64,000 nt of DNA. It comes from Nitrospirota bacterium (GTDB lineage Bacteria > Nitrospirota > Thermodesulfovibrionia > Thermodesulfovibrionales > JdFR-85). Shown piece by piece: positions 51,724 to 61,931 of this stretch. The position numbers were made by a program, and so were the translations under genes. The notes beneath the pieces were generated by a model. It saw nothing but the letters and a program-made list of their open reading frames with translations. It made no database searches and was not told where the DNA came from. Position 1 is the first letter of the stretch, and every line of letters starts with the position of its first letter. The stretch lies in contig JAYWMQ010000027.1 of the NCBI GenBank assembly GCA_035873375.1, positions 31,133 through 95,132 of the forward strand, read 5' to 3'.

Positions 51724-53025
51724 GTGGCTGAACTTATTGAAATTATGGAAAAATTTCTGTTAAAAAACATCGAAAATCCGTCTTCGGCCAGCCTTGAGGA
51801 GTACGTGGGGGCTGGTGGTTACGGGTCCCTGAACAAGGCCCTTCAGATGGAGCCTTCGGATATTATTGCAGAAGTCAAGGCAGCAGGGCTGAGGGGCAGG
51901 GGTGGGGCAGGTTTTCCTACTGGTATGAAGTGGGATTTTGCCTCCAGAGACACGAAGTTCCCGAAATACCTTATCTGTAATGCTGATGAAGGCGAGCCAG
52001 GGACTTTTAAGGACAGGCCCATACTCGAAAAAAATCCGCACCTCCTTATTGAAGGGATGGTTATATCTGCCCATGCACTTAAGTCAGAAAGGGGCTACAT
52101 ATACCTCAGGGGTGAGTACCCCCATGCAAGGATTGTCCTTGAGAAGGCAATTGAAGAGGCGTATGCAAAGGGATATCTTGGAGATAATATAGCCGGGAAG
52201 GGGGTTGGGTTTCACCTTAGCGTTCATCAGGGTGCCGGGGCCTATATCTGCGGAGAGGAGACTGCACTGATCGATTCAATAGAGGGCAGGAGGGGACAGC
52301 CGAGGATCAAGCCTCCTTTTCCCGTTAATGTCGGTGCCTGGGGAATGCCTACAATTGTCAATAATGTGGAGACCCTTGCGAACATACCGTTAATTGTCTC
52401 CATAGGTGCTGAAAAGTATGCTGAAATAGGAAACCCTGAATGTCCCGGGCCGAAACTCTTTTCTGTAAGCTGCTGTGTTGAAAGACCAGGTGTTTATGAG
52501 TTACCGATGGGAACCACCCTCAAGGAGATTATATATGACCATGCCGGGGGTGTCCGGGGTGGCCGGGAACTCAAGGCAGTGATCCCCGGAGGTATCTCAA
52601 CGCCGGTACTGACGCCGGATGGTATCGACTGCCCCATGGATTTTGTTAATCTTCCAAAGCGCGGCAGTATGCTTGGTTCAGGTGCGGTAATGGTCTTTGA
52701 TGACACGGTATGCCTGGTGAAGGTCTGCTGGCGGGCGATGAAGTTTTTCGAACATGAATCATGCGGTAAATGTACACCCTGCCGCGAGGGTACCGGGTGG
52801 TTGAGAAATATCCTTGAAAGAATCGAGGGTGGTTTCGGCCGCGAGGGTGATATAGAGCTGCTGCAGGATATAGCACTCAGTATTACGGGTAAGACCTTCT
52901 GTCCATTGGGTGATGGCGCAGCAGGTGTTGTGCTCGGGTTTATAAAGAATTTCTCCGATGAGTTCATGTATCATATCACGAATAAAAAATGTATGGTAAA
53001 TAAAGACTCTCAGAGTGCTGGATAA
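51724..53025 (+). CDS. nuoF: NADH-quinone oxidoreductase subunit F
   Basis: A 433-residue NADH- and FMN-binding subunit: GLRGRGGAGFPTGMKW (FMN/NADH site), CNADEGEPGTFKDR, GAGAYICGEETALIDSIEG and the [4Fe-4S] motif SCGKCTPCREGTGW. GTG 51724 starts the longest fit; ATG 51745 is possible. Neither has a clear ribosome site and the preceding spacer (51644-51723) is word-like DNA. Confidence 0.97.
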   Translation: MAELIEIMEKFLLKNIENPSSASLEEYVGAGGYGSLNKALQMEPSDIIAEVKAAGLRGRGGAGFPTGMKWDFASRDTKFPKYLICNADEGEPGTFKDRPILEKNPHLLIEGMVISAHALKSERGYIYLRGEYPHARIVLEKAIEEAYAKGYLGDNIAGKGVGFHLSVHQGAGAYICGEETALIDSIEGRRGQPRIKPPFPVNVGAWGMPTIVNNVETLANIPLIVSIGAEKYAEIGNPECPGPKLFSVSCCVERPGVYELPMGTTLKEIIYDHAGGVRGGRELKAVIPGGISTPVLTPDGIDCPMDFVNLPKRGSMLGSGAVMVFDDTVCLVKVCWRAMKFFEHESCGKCTPCREGTGWLRNILERIEGGFGREGDIELLQDIALSITGKTFCPLGDGAAGVVLGFIKNFSDEFMYHITNKKCMVNKDSQSAG

Positions 53026-53090
53026 TCAGGGGTTATGGGCTTAAAAACTGAAGCTTATGACCTGTAACCTGTAACCGGAATAAAAGGAAG

Positions 53091-55694
53091 ATGATTAAGG
53101 TAACCATAGACGGAAGAGATGTTGAGCTTGAAAACCCTGTGACTGTCCTTGAGGCGGCAAAACAGGCGGGTATCATCATACCAACGCTCTGTTACTTTGA
53201 GGGACTTACACCATTTGGCGGTTGCAGGCTCTGCCTTGTGGAGGTAGAGAAGCTTCCCAAACTGCAGACTTCATGCACCCTTATGACGGCAGACGGGATG
53301 GTGGTCAGGACAGAGACTGAGCAGATTAAGGCTGCAAGACGCTCGATACTCGAATTTCTGCTCATCAACCACCCCCTTGACTGTCCCTTTTGCGACAAGG
53401 CAGGGGAGTGCGATCTGCAGGACCTTGTTGCACGCTACGGGCCTGAGGCAGGCCGCTTTGCCGAGGGCAAGAGACGGCATCCGGAGAGTTTTGATGACCC
53501 GATTATTGTGAGGAATATGGAGAGGTGTGTGCTCTGTACGCGATGTGTAAGGATGTGCAACGACCTTCAGGCCTCATATTCCATTTCAGTGACAGGAAGG
53601 GGCAGCCATTCATTTGTAGAACCCTTCTCCGGTGGTAAATACAACTGTGAATATTGCGGCAACTGCCTCACGGTATGTCCTGTTGGTGCGATAATGTCAA
53701 GGCTCCACAGGCACACTTACAGACCCTGGTTTGTTGAGAAGGAGATAGAGACCGTATGTGGTTTCTGCGGGGTAGGTTGTTCCATGGTTCTGCAAATGAG
53801 GGAGAATTCCATAATAAGGGCCATACCGAGGACGGAGGTAGGGTTCAACAAAGGTCTCTTGTGTGTAAGGGGTCGATTCGGTTATGAAAGTATTGAAAGT
53901 GAAGAGCAGCTTACAACCCCCCTTATGAGGGTGGATGGAGACCTGAAGCAGGTAAGCTGGGAAGAGGCGATTACCTTTATAGCAAGACGTCTTAAAGAGA
54001 TAAAGGAGACTTTTGGTGGGAAGGCAATCGGTGCTGTTGCATCGGGAAGATGCACAAATGAAGATAATTACATGCTGCAGAAATTTATCAGGTTTGTCAT
54101 TGGTTCAAACAACATTGACTCCTCTGCGAGGAATTATTATGCCCCGGCAGAGACCTATCTTGAGAGTATATTCGGCCAGGGAATTACGGCAAACCTTATC
54201 TCCGGGATAGCCAATTCAGATGGTGTCCTTGTTGTTGGTGGCGATCCCACGGCGATAAATCCAATACTCGGGCTTCAGATAAGGGCTTCGTGGAGAGGTG
54301 GCGGTAAGGTTATAGCCCTTGGCGTCCCTGGAGGGTTAAAGAGGTTTGTAGCTTACGAATTGATGCCCACGCCATATTCAGAGGAGATTGTGCTCTCAGC
54401 CATTGTGGGCAGACTCCTGAAAGGCAAGACGTTCAGTGGTGAAAATGCGGTAGTAGAGGCCAAACTCAGGAGCCTCAGAATGCCTTCGGATGAGGAGCTG
54501 AGTGTGACCGGCATATCACCTGAAGATATTGCGAGGGCTTCTGATGACCTTGCAGGGATGGCAACTCCTGTTGTAGTTATAGGTCCTGATATCATACAGA
54601 GGGAAAGGGCATCCAAAAACCTCTTCCTTCTTGGAGCGATAGCCTATCTGATAAATGCGAGGATTTTCCTCCTTTCCGAGAGACCGAATTACCAGGGTGT
54701 GATGGATATGGGGTGTCTGCCGGATTTCCTTCCGGGTGGAAGGCCTGTTGAGCTTGAGATGTTCAGGCACAAGATAGAAGGTGCACTGGATTTGAAGGCC
54801 CCGTCGGATAAGGGATTGACCTTTTTTGAGATGATAAATGAGGCGGAATCAGGGGGGCTGAAGGCACTCTATGTTATGGGTGAAAATCCCCTCTTTAATA
54901 TTCCCGACAGTGCAAGGGTGAAGAAGGCCCTTGGAAACCTGGACCTGCTTGTGGTCCAGGATATTCACCTTACGGAGACTGCCGAGATTGCGGATGTGGT
55001 TTTGCCTGCAACGGCCTGGCCTGAAAAAGAGGGGACATTTACAAACCTTGAAAGACGGGTGCAGAGGGTCAGGAAGGCCAGAAGAGGCAAGCTGGCATCA
55101 TATGGCAGAGATGACTGGAAGATTATTGCAGATATCGCAGAGAGATTCGGAATGACGAAGAAATACCGCAGGGTGGAGGATGTGTGGGAGGAGATAATGC
55201 ATGTCTCGGCCCTGCACACCGGGCTCGGTTACGAGGATATCGCAGACGGAAAGGCCGTTTGGCCCTATTCCGGCGAGCCCCTGAGGGGGATGGAAGGTGA
55301 TTTTTCAGTAGAGGGGCTTGAGGATCTGCCCCGTGTCCAGGATTCCGAAAAGCCTTATTTAATGATAGAGAAACCATTGTATCACTCTGGTACATTTAGC
55401 CGGAGGTCCAGTGCCCTGCTCAGTATTTATCCGGAGCCTTGTTTAATGATAAACCCCTTGCTGTCAGAGAGGCTTGGACTTGCAGAGGGTGAGAGGGCAA
55501 GGATAAGCAATAAACGGGGTGTGCTTGAGCTGAAGGTGAAATTAAATAAAGATGTGCCTGATGGTCAAGTGCTGCTTTCCAATACCTTTGAGGGATTCGG
55601 GGCTATGAGTTTGATTGGGTTCTCGATAGATTCAGCTATCGGGTCTCTGTACATCAGGGATAATTCCGTGAGGGTGGAGAAGGTGCTGGTATGA
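53091..55694 (+). CDS. nuoG: NADH-quinone oxidoreductase subunit G
   Basis: An 867-residue iron-sulfur subunit. N-terminal [2Fe-2S] domain with CYFEGLTPFGGCRLC and a later Cys, HPLDCPFCDKAGECDLQ (His-Cys3 cluster), two [4Fe-4S] sets CVLCTRCVRMC and CEYCGNCLTVCP, an extra CGFCGVGC cluster motif, then a molybdopterin-oxidoreductase-like body. The CGFCGVGC set corresponds to the additional N7-type cluster found in some bacterial NuoG. Overlaps nuoH by 4 nt. Confidence 0.97.
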   Translation: MIKVTIDGRDVELENPVTVLEAAKQAGIIIPTLCYFEGLTPFGGCRLCLVEVEKLPKLQTSCTLMTADGMVVRTETEQIKAARRSILEFLLINHPLDCPFCDKAGECDLQDLVARYGPEAGRFAEGKRRHPESFDDPIIVRNMERCVLCTRCVRMCNDLQASYSISVTGRGSHSFVEPFSGGKYNCEYCGNCLTVCPVGAIMSRLHRHTYRPWFVEKEIETVCGFCGVGCSMVLQMRENSIIRAIPRTEVGFNKGLLCVRGRFGYESIESEEQLTTPLMRVDGDLKQVSWEEAITFIARRLKEIKETFGGKAIGAVASGRCTNEDNYMLQKFIRFVIGSNNIDSSARNYYAPAETYLESIFGQGITANLISGIANSDGVLVVGGDPTAINPILGLQIRASWRGGGKVIALGVPGGLKRFVAYELMPTPYSEEIVLSAIVGRLLKGKTFSGENAVVEAKLRSLRMPSDEELSVTGISPEDIARASDDLAGMATPVVVIGPDIIQRERASKNLFLLGAIAYLINARIFLLSERPNYQGVMDMGCLPDFLPGGRPVELEMFRHKIEGALDLKAPSDKGLTFFEMINEAESGGLKALYVMGENPLFNIPDSARVKKALGNLDLLVVQDIHLTETAEIADVVLPATAWPEKEGTFTNLERRVQRVRKARRGKLASYGRDDWKIIADIAERFGMTKKYRRVEDVWEEIMHVSALHTGLGYEDIADGKAVWPYSGEPLRGMEGDFSVEGLEDLPRVQDSEKPYLMIEKPLYHSGTFSRRSSALLSIYPEPCLMINPLLSERLGLAEGERARISNKRGVLELKVKLNKDVPDGQVLLSNTFEGFGAMSLIGFSIDSAIGSLYIRDNSVRVEKVLV

Positions 55695-56728
55695 GTGTCT
55701 TTGAGTTTTTGATGCAGCCGGGGAGCTTTGATATCATATTGAATATAGGGGCTATTGTCCTCAAGATAGTTATTGTTGTTGCCGTGGCCATGTTTCACGT
55801 TGCATATGCAACCTATTTTGAGCGCAAGGTGATAGGGCATATGCAGGTGCGGATGGGACCGATGGAGGTGGGGCCACACGGACTGCTGCAGCCTATTGCA
55901 GACATGCTCAAGCTCTTCTTCAAGGAGGATATCATCCCCGCAAATGCGGACAAGCCGGTCTTTTATCTGGCACCCGTAATATCACTGACAGCTGCACTGT
56001 CATCACTTGCAGTCATCCCCTTTTTTGACGGTTTTGTTATAGCCAATATAAACATCGGGCTCTTGTTTATACTTGCCGTTTCATCGGTGGGGACATATGG
56101 AATAATCCTTGCCGGGTGGGCATCTTCTTCAAAATACTCCTTTCTTGGCAGTCTCAGGTCCGCTGCCCAGGTTATCAGTTATGAGGTGGCAATGGGGCTT
56201 AGCCTTGTGGGTGTGATAATGATGGCAGGCTCACTGAACCTTACAGATATTGTTCGCGCTCAGGCCGACTATCCCACAGGCATGTTTGCAGTTCCCCAGA
56301 TACTCGGATTCTTTGTGTTTATTGTCGCAGCGGGAGCAGAGACAAACAGGTCTCCTTTTGATCTCCCGGAGGCGGAGAATGAGCTTGTGGCAGGCTATTT
56401 TGTGGAATACAGCGGTATGAGGTTTGCCCTCTTTTATGCTGCAGAATATATAGGAATGATGATAATGGGCTCTCTTGCCGTTACATGCTTTCTTGGTGGC
56501 TGGACGATTCCACATTTTATTACAAGGGTGCTTCCGTTCCTCGAACATGTTCCCGGAATTGTCTGGTTTCTGCTGAAGCTCTATTTTACCATCTTCTTTT
56601 ATTACTGGATAAGGGCCACTCTGCCGAGGTACAGGTATGACCAGCTTATGGGCATAGGATGGAAGCTGCTGATTCCGCTTGCACTGCTGAATATACTGAT
56701 AACAGGGATAATAAAGATAGCTATTTAA
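55691..56728 (+). CDS. nuoH: NADH-quinone oxidoreductase subunit H
   Basis: A 345-residue membrane subunit with about eight helices at the junction with the hydrophilic arm. ATYFERKVIGHMQVRMGP, the GLLQPIADMLKLFFKEDI quinone-chamber segment and ETNRSPFDLPEAENELVAGYFVEYSGMRFALFYAAEY are diagnostic. Confidence 0.98.
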   Translation: MSVFEFLMQPGSFDIILNIGAIVLKIVIVVAVAMFHVAYATYFERKVIGHMQVRMGPMEVGPHGLLQPIADMLKLFFKEDIIPANADKPVFYLAPVISLTAALSSLAVIPFFDGFVIANINIGLLFILAVSSVGTYGIILAGWASSSKYSFLGSLRSAAQVISYEVAMGLSLVGVIMMAGSLNLTDIVRAQADYPTGMFAVPQILGFFVFIVAAGAETNRSPFDLPEAENELVAGYFVEYSGMRFALFYAAEYIGMMIMGSLAVTCFLGGWTIPHFITRVLPFLEHVPGIVWFLLKLYFTIFFYYWIRATLPRYRYDQLMGIGWKLLIPLALLNILITGIIKIAI

Positions 56729-56810
56729 TTATTTTCCATTTTTCATTGGGTATTTGTCATGTATTATTGATAAAAACCGGAAAATGGTAAATGACAATTC
56801 GGGAGAAGAG

Positions 56811-57371
56811 ATGACGTTGAAGGAGCTGATAAGAAAGGTCTTTTTTGTTGAGATAGTCAAGGGTATGGCCCTGACCCTCAGCAGGTTTTTTACAAAACCT
56901 GTTACAAGGAGGTATCCCAAGGAGAAGAGATCGATAGCCATAGGGTTCAGGGGGCTCCATGCGCTTGTGCGTAACCCGGCAACAGGTGATGCAAAATGTG
57001 TGGGTTGTGGACTCTGTGCAGCGATATGCCCCTCGAGATGCATCAATGTCTATACCTCGGAGGGCTCAGAACATCAGAAGGTGGTGGACAGATATGAGGT
57101 AGAAGTCCTCAGGTGTGTTTTTTGTGCCTTATGTGTTGAGGCATGCCCCTATGGGGCTATAGCCCTGACTCCCCATTATGAGTATGCAGACTACAGCAGG
57201 GATGCTATTTACATGACAAAAGAGAGACTCCTTGAAAACTGGGATAAATATATGGGTGAAGACGGGGCCCGGTATTTTGACACTTTCTGGAACCCCAAGG
57301 ATGCCCATTATAAAACACCTAAAGGTCAGGCGATGTTTAAGGGAAGAATAATAGGAGGCTTCAGTGGTTGA
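56811..57371 (+). CDS. nuoI: NADH-quinone oxidoreductase subunit I
   Basis: A 186-residue subunit with two [4Fe-4S] clusters: CVGCGLCAAICPSRC and CVFCALCVEACPYGA. Starts at ATG 56811 after GGGAGAAG; the frame remains open upstream to 56754, but that part is low-complexity spacer. Its end overlaps nuoJ by 8 nt. Confidence 0.96.
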   Translation: MTLKELIRKVFFVEIVKGMALTLSRFFTKPVTRRYPKEKRSIAIGFRGLHALVRNPATGDAKCVGCGLCAAICPSRCINVYTSEGSEHQKVVDRYEVEVLRCVFCALCVEACPYGAIALTPHYEYADYSRDAIYMTKERLLENWDKYMGEDGARYFDTFWNPKDAHYKTPKGQAMFKGRIIGGFSG

Positions 57372-57888
57372 GTGGTTTTTTGGATACCTTGCAGGAGCTG
57401 TCATCCTTCTGTCCCTCCTTGTTGTCTTAAGCCGGAATCCCGTGCATAGCGTGTTATGGATGCTCCTGATGTTTCTGCACGTGGCAGGACTTTATCTGCT
57501 GCTCAATGCAGAGTTCCTGGCTGCCACTCAGGTGATTGTTTATGCAGGGGCCATACTGGTCCTATTCCTCTTTGTCGTTATGCTGCTGAACCTGAAAGAG
57601 GAGTTGAGGGTTAAGCAGTTTACAGGCGGGTGGCCTGTCAGGCTTTTAATTGCAGCAGGCATTCTGATTGTCCTGAAGAAGGGGTTTGAGGGATTCAAGG
57701 TTGGGTTTAAGGGGCCCTGGAGTATTGAGGCTATTGAGAAGGCAACACATACAAAGGCGCTTGGGAGTGTGCTTTTTACAGAGTATGTGCTGCCTTTCGA
57801 GATTGCCTCTCTGATCCTCCTTGTAGCAATAATAGGTGCTGTGTTTCTTGCAAAGAAGCGCGCTCAGGATGTGACCGGCGGGAAGTAA
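57364..57888 (+). CDS. nuoJ: NADH-quinone oxidoreductase subunit J
   Basis: A 174-residue membrane subunit with five helices. NPVHSVLWMLLMFLHVAGLYLLLNAEFLAATQVIVYAGAILVLFLFVVMLLNL is the conserved core including the pi-bulge helix. Starts at GTG 57364 inside the end of nuoI. A 148-nt word-like spacer follows. Confidence 0.96.
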   Translation: MVEWFFGYLAGAVILLSLLVVLSRNPVHSVLWMLLMFLHVAGLYLLLNAEFLAATQVIVYAGAILVLFLFVVMLLNLKEELRVKQFTGGWPVRLLIAAGILIVLKKGFEGFKVGFKGPWSIEAIEKATHTKALGSVLFTEYVLPFEIASLILLVAIIGAVFLAKKRAQDVTGGK

Positions 57889-58036
57889 CGTTAAGCGGTG
57901 ACGAAGCCCGTATCGTGAGACGGTCATGGGGTTACGTGAAAGAGACAGAAGACGTAACCGCCTGACGAAACGGGCCTCGTGACCGACGGACGACAGACGG
58001 TAACGTCAAACAGCAGGATAAAGTGGAGGTTTGTAT
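57889..58036 (+). other. Word-like repetitive spacer between nuoJ and nuoK
   Basis: It holds diverged copies of short words (CGAAGCCCGTATCGTGA and CGAAACGGGCCTCGTGA, repeated GACGG and GTAACG) and an inverted repeat TTACGT...ACGTAA. No open frame is convincing. The nuoK ribosome site is at the end. Confidence 0.5.
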
Positions 58037-58339
58037 ATGGTGCCTTTATACTGGTATCTATGGCTTGGCAGTGTGGTCTTTGCAATAGGTGTGTTCGGTT
58101 TTCTTGCAAGGCGTAATATCATAATCATGTTTTTATCCATAGAATTGATGCTGAATGGTGTAAATATATCCCTTGTTGCCCTGAGTCATTACATGCAGGA
58201 CCTCAGAGGCCAGATACTCGTCTTCTTTGTAATAGCCGTTGCCGCTGCAGAGGCAGCTATTGGACTGGCCATTATAATCGCCATGTTCAGAAACAAGGCC
58301 ACCCTGCATGCGGATGAAATCGCGGAGATGAAGGGATGA
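58037..58339 (+). CDS. nuoK: NADH-quinone oxidoreductase subunit K
   Basis: A 100-residue subunit with three helices; [19 protein letters not shown] carries the conserved glutamate of the second helix and [19 protein letters not shown] the second one. ATG 58037 lies 6 nt after GGAGGT; a TTG at 58031 is closer and less likely. Confidence 0.96.
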   Translation: MVPLYWYLWLGSVVFAIGVFGFLARRNIIIMFLSIELMLNGVNISLVALSHYMQDLRGQILVFFVIAVAAAEAAIGLAIIIAMFRNKATLHADEIAEMKG

Positions 58340-58388
58340 TAGAAATTGAAGATTGTCAATTGTCGATTGTCAATCAGATGAGGAGATT

Positions 58389-60332
58389 ATGCAATATTAC
58401 TTACTGATACCTTTAATGCCGCTCGGGGCCTTTTTCTTTAACCTGCTGCTCGGTAAGAAAATAGTAAGGAGGCAGGCACACTGGCCGTCAACACTTGCTG
58501 TAGCAGGCTCCCTTGTGGTCTCTGTAATGGTTCTCCTGGATGTCCTCTCTGGCAAGACCCTCAATGAGGACCTGTATGTCTGGATAGTCTCCGGAAACTT
58601 TAAGGTATCCATAGGTTTTCTGATTGATCAGCTGACGGTGGTCATGCTTATAGTGGTTACATCCGTCAGTTTTCTCGTCCATGTTTATTCAATTGGGTAT
58701 ATGCAGGAAGACCCTGGTTATTACAGGTTCTATGCATACCTGAGCCTCTTTACCTTTTCCATGCTCATGCTTGTGACGGCAAACAATTTTCTCCAGTTAT
58801 ATTTTGGCTGGGAGGCAGTCGGGCTCTGTTCGTATCTCTTGATAGGGTTTTGGTATGAGAAGAAATCAGCCTCAAATGCGGGAAAGAAGGCATTTATTGT
58901 CAACAGGTTTGGTGACTTTGGTTTTGGCCTTGGTGTTATCATGGTCTTTCTTACCTTTGGCACCCTTGCTTACATCCCTGTATTTGAAGGTGCAGGAAGC
59001 ATGGCAGCCCAATCCATAAATATCCTCGGCATGCAGATTAATCTCATAACCCTGATTGCCCTCCTGCTCTTCTGTGGGGCAGTAGGCAAGTCTGCACAGA
59101 TTCCGCTTCATGTCTGGCTGCCTGATGCCATGGAAGGCCCCACCCCTGTCAGTGCACTTATCCATGCTGCTACAATGGTCACGGCAGGTGTCTTTATGGT
59201 GGCGAGGCTCAATCCCATCTTCAGTCTCTCTCCTGTTGCCTTGGGTGTTGTTGCCGTGGTTGGGGCTATAACTGCCCTGTTTGCAGCAACCATAGCCCTT
59301 GTTCAGAATGATATAAAGCGGGTGATAGCATACTCCACCATAAGCCAGCTCGGATATATGTTCATAGCCTGTGGTGTCGGTGCCTATGGTGCAGGTATCT
59401 TCCATCTCTATACACATGCCTTTTTCAAGGCCCTGCTCTTCCTCTGTGCAGGCAGCGTTATGCATGCCATGGGAGGAGAGGTTAACATGCAGAAGATGGG
59501 AGGCCTTAAAAAATATATGCCTGTAACTTATGTTGCCATGCTGCTTGCCTCTTTGAGTATCTCGGGAATCCCTCCGTTTGCCGGATTTTTCAGCAAGGAT
59601 GAGATACTATGGATGGCATATAACGGAGGAAGTGTTGGGAGGATTGTCTGGGCCCTCGGTACACTGGCTGCTGTGCTTACGGCGTTTTACTCGTTCAGGC
59701 TTATATACCTTACCTTTCATGGAGAATTCAGGGGGACGGAGGAACAGAAACACCACCTGCATGAGTCTCCAGCTACGATGACAGTACCGCTGATCATACT
59801 CAGCATTGGTGCAATTGCAGCGGGCTGGATAGGTATCCCCCCGATTATATCGTCAATCACGGGGGGTGAATACGCAAACTGGTTTGCGGAGTTTATGAAA
59901 CCGGTTCTGGGACATCCCGAGATAGAGGCGTCTCACTCAACAGAGGCCATGGTAATGACATTTTCCGTAGCTATAGCCGTGGTTGGCATAGCTGTTGCGT
60001 GGCTCTTTTATATAAAAAGGCGGGAAATACCGGTAAGCCTTGCGCGGAGATATGGCCTTGTATATAAATTGTTATATAACAAGTACTATGTGGATGAGAT
60101 ATATAACCTGATCGTGGTGCGTCCAACCATGTTGTTCTCAAAATATGTGCTGGTCGGACTGACTGACGGTGTCATCATTGAAGGGATAGTAAACGGGGTG
60201 CCGGCGCTTATTAACTGGTTTGGGGCAAAGGTCAGAAGGATTCAGAATGGTCTGCTGCAGGGTTATGGTACAATGATGGCCCTCGGGTTATTTCTGATAT
60301 TGGCAATAGCCTTTATAGTTATCATTAAATAG
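58389..60332 (+). CDS. nuoL: NADH-quinone oxidoreductase subunit L
   Basis: A 647-residue antiporter-like proton-pumping subunit with ~16 helices and the long lateral helix at the C-terminus. Signatures: FGWEAVGLCSYLLIGFWYEK, GKSAQIPLHVWLPDAMEGPTPVSALIHAATMVTAGV and HAFFKALLFLCAGSVMHAMGGE. ATG 58389 follows GAGGAG; an earlier in-frame start at 58353 lies in spacer DNA. Confidence 0.97.
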   Translation: MQYYLLIPLMPLGAFFFNLLLGKKIVRRQAHWPSTLAVAGSLVVSVMVLLDVLSGKTLNEDLYVWIVSGNFKVSIGFLIDQLTVVMLIVVTSVSFLVHVYSIGYMQEDPGYYRFYAYLSLFTFSMLMLVTANNFLQLYFGWEAVGLCSYLLIGFWYEKKSASNAGKKAFIVNRFGDFGFGLGVIMVFLTFGTLAYIPVFEGAGSMAAQSINILGMQINLITLIALLLFCGAVGKSAQIPLHVWLPDAMEGPTPVSALIHAATMVTAGVFMVARLNPIFSLSPVALGVVAVVGAITALFAATIALVQNDIKRVIAYSTISQLGYMFIACGVGAYGAGIFHLYTHAFFKALLFLCAGSVMHAMGGEVNMQKMGGLKKYMPVTYVAMLLASLSISGIPPFAGFFSKDEILWMAYNGGSVGRIVWALGTLAAVLTAFYSFRLIYLTFHGEFRGTEEQKHHLHESPATMTVPLIILSIGAIAAGWIGIPPIISSITGGEYANWFAEFMKPVLGHPEIEASHSTEAMVMTFSVAIAVVGIAVAWLFYIKRREIPVSLARRYGLVYKLLYNKYYVDEIYNLIVVRPTMLFSKYVLVGLTDGVIIEGIVNGVPALINWFGAKVRRIQNGLLQGYGTMMALGLFLILAIAFIVIIK

Positions 60333-60415
60333 TGTGCAAATGACAAATGGCGATTGACAGGTAAAAAATGGTAAATGAGAAATGAATAATGACAAATAAT
60401 ATGGGGAATGGATAA

Positions 60416-61930
60416 ATGGAAATAGGATACCCGGTGCTTTCAACGCTTATTTTCCTGCCGGTTTTTGGTGGACTGCTCATGCTCCTTATAGGAAGGAATC
60501 AGGAGGGTGTTGTGAAGTGGACTGCGCTGATCTTCAGCACCCTTACCCTGGTGCTCTCACTCCCACTCTTTACGGAATTCGACAAGACAACATATATGAT
60601 GCAGTTCGTGGAACGTAAGTCCTGGATACCTGACTGGGGTGTGGAATATTATGTTGGTGTTGACGGAATAAGCGTCCTCTTTGTCCTTCTGAGTGCCCTG
60701 ATCACGATCCTCTGTGTCCTTATCTCGTGGAACTCGATCAAGATAAAGGTAAAGGAATTCTATGTCTCCCTTCTGTTGATTGAAGGTGCCATGATCGGGG
60801 TCTTCTGCTCCCTTGATTTCTTTCTCTTTTACATCTTCTGGGAGGCGATGCTGATCCCCATGTTTCTCATAATCGGGGTATGGGGAGGTCCGAGGAGGGT
60901 CTATGCAGCGATAAAATTCTTCCTTTTCACTCTGGTGGGAAGTATCTTTATGCTTATCGGTATTATCGTCCTCTATCTCAAGGGAGGGACGTTTAATATC
61001 CTTGAACTCTCGCAGATGGCGTTGCCTTTTAACCTGCAGTTTTGGCTCTTCTGGGCATTTTTTGCCGCGTTTGCCGTTAAGGTTCCCATGTTTCCCTTTC
61101 ATACATGGCTGCCTGATGCCCATACCGAGGCCCCGACTGCTGGAAGTGTGATACTTGCAGCAATCCTCATAAAGATGGGAGCGTATGGTTTTTTAAGATT
61201 CTCCCTTCCCCTCTTTCCCGATGCAGCAAGGGCAATGACACCAGTGATGCTTGGTCTCTCGGTAGTTGCCATTATTTACGGCGGGCTCGTCTGTTTTGCA
61301 CAGACTGACCTGAAGAGGTTAATTGCCTACAGCTCTGTCAGTCATATGGGTTTTGTAACCCTTGGTATCTTTACCCTCAACTCCCAGGGCATGGAAGGAG
61401 GGATACTCTATATGATAAACCACGGGATTATAACCGGGGCGCTCTTCCTCTGTGTCGGGATAGTCTATGACCGGACCCACTCAAGGGAGATAGTGGACTA
61501 TGGAGGGCTTGCCAGTGTTATGCCAGTGTATGCCGGATTTTTTATGCTCTTTACTCTTGCCTCGATAGGGCTTCCGGGTCTTAATGGTTTTATCAGTGAG
61601 TTTCTGGTCATCCTTGGAGGATTTAAGGCGAAAAAGCTTGTTGGTGTCCTTGCAGCCACGGGCATTATAATTGGTGCCGGATACATGCTCTGGCTATATC
61701 AGAGGGTCTTTTTCAATGAAGTAAATGAAAATATAGCCCGGATTGAGCCAATGGGACTGAGGGAGGCTCTGCCCCTTCTGTCTCTATCGGTTTTTGTGTT
61801 CTGGATCGGTATTTATCCCGATACATTCCTGAGCTTTATGCATGTGAGTGTAAATCATCTGCTCGAGAGAGTCAATTATGGTGTATCAGATACCATGATG
61901 GCGATCAAGGGCCTGACCGGAGGTTATTGA
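60416..61930 (+). CDS. nuoM: NADH-quinone oxidoreductase subunit M
   Basis: A 504-residue antiporter-like subunit: FYIFWEAMLIPMFLIIGVWGG, VKVPMFPFHTWLPDAHTEAPTAGSVILAAILIKMGAYG and LKRLIAYSSVSHMGFVTLGIF identify it. The 83-nt spacer before it is AT-rich and made of repeated TGACAAATGG-like words. Confidence 0.97.
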   Translation: MEIGYPVLSTLIFLPVFGGLLMLLIGRNQEGVVKWTALIFSTLTLVLSLPLFTEFDKTTYMMQFVERKSWIPDWGVEYYVGVDGISVLFVLLSALITILCVLISWNSIKIKVKEFYVSLLLIEGAMIGVFCSLDFFLFYIFWEAMLIPMFLIIGVWGGPRRVYAAIKFFLFTLVGSIFMLIGIIVLYLKGGTFNILELSQMALPFNLQFWLFWAFFAAFAVKVPMFPFHTWLPDAHTEAPTAGSVILAAILIKMGAYGFLRFSLPLFPDAARAMTPVMLGLSVVAIIYGGLVCFAQTDLKRLIAYSSVSHMGFVTLGIFTLNSQGMEGGILYMINHGIITGALFLCVGIVYDRTHSREIVDYGGLASVMPVYAGFFMLFTLASIGLPGLNGFISEFLVILGGFKAKKLVGVLAATGIIIGAGYMLWLYQRVFFNEVNENIARIEPMGLREALPLLSLSVFVFWIGIYPDTFLSFMHVSVNHLLERVNYGVSDTMMAIKGLTGGY

Positions 61931-61931
61931 T

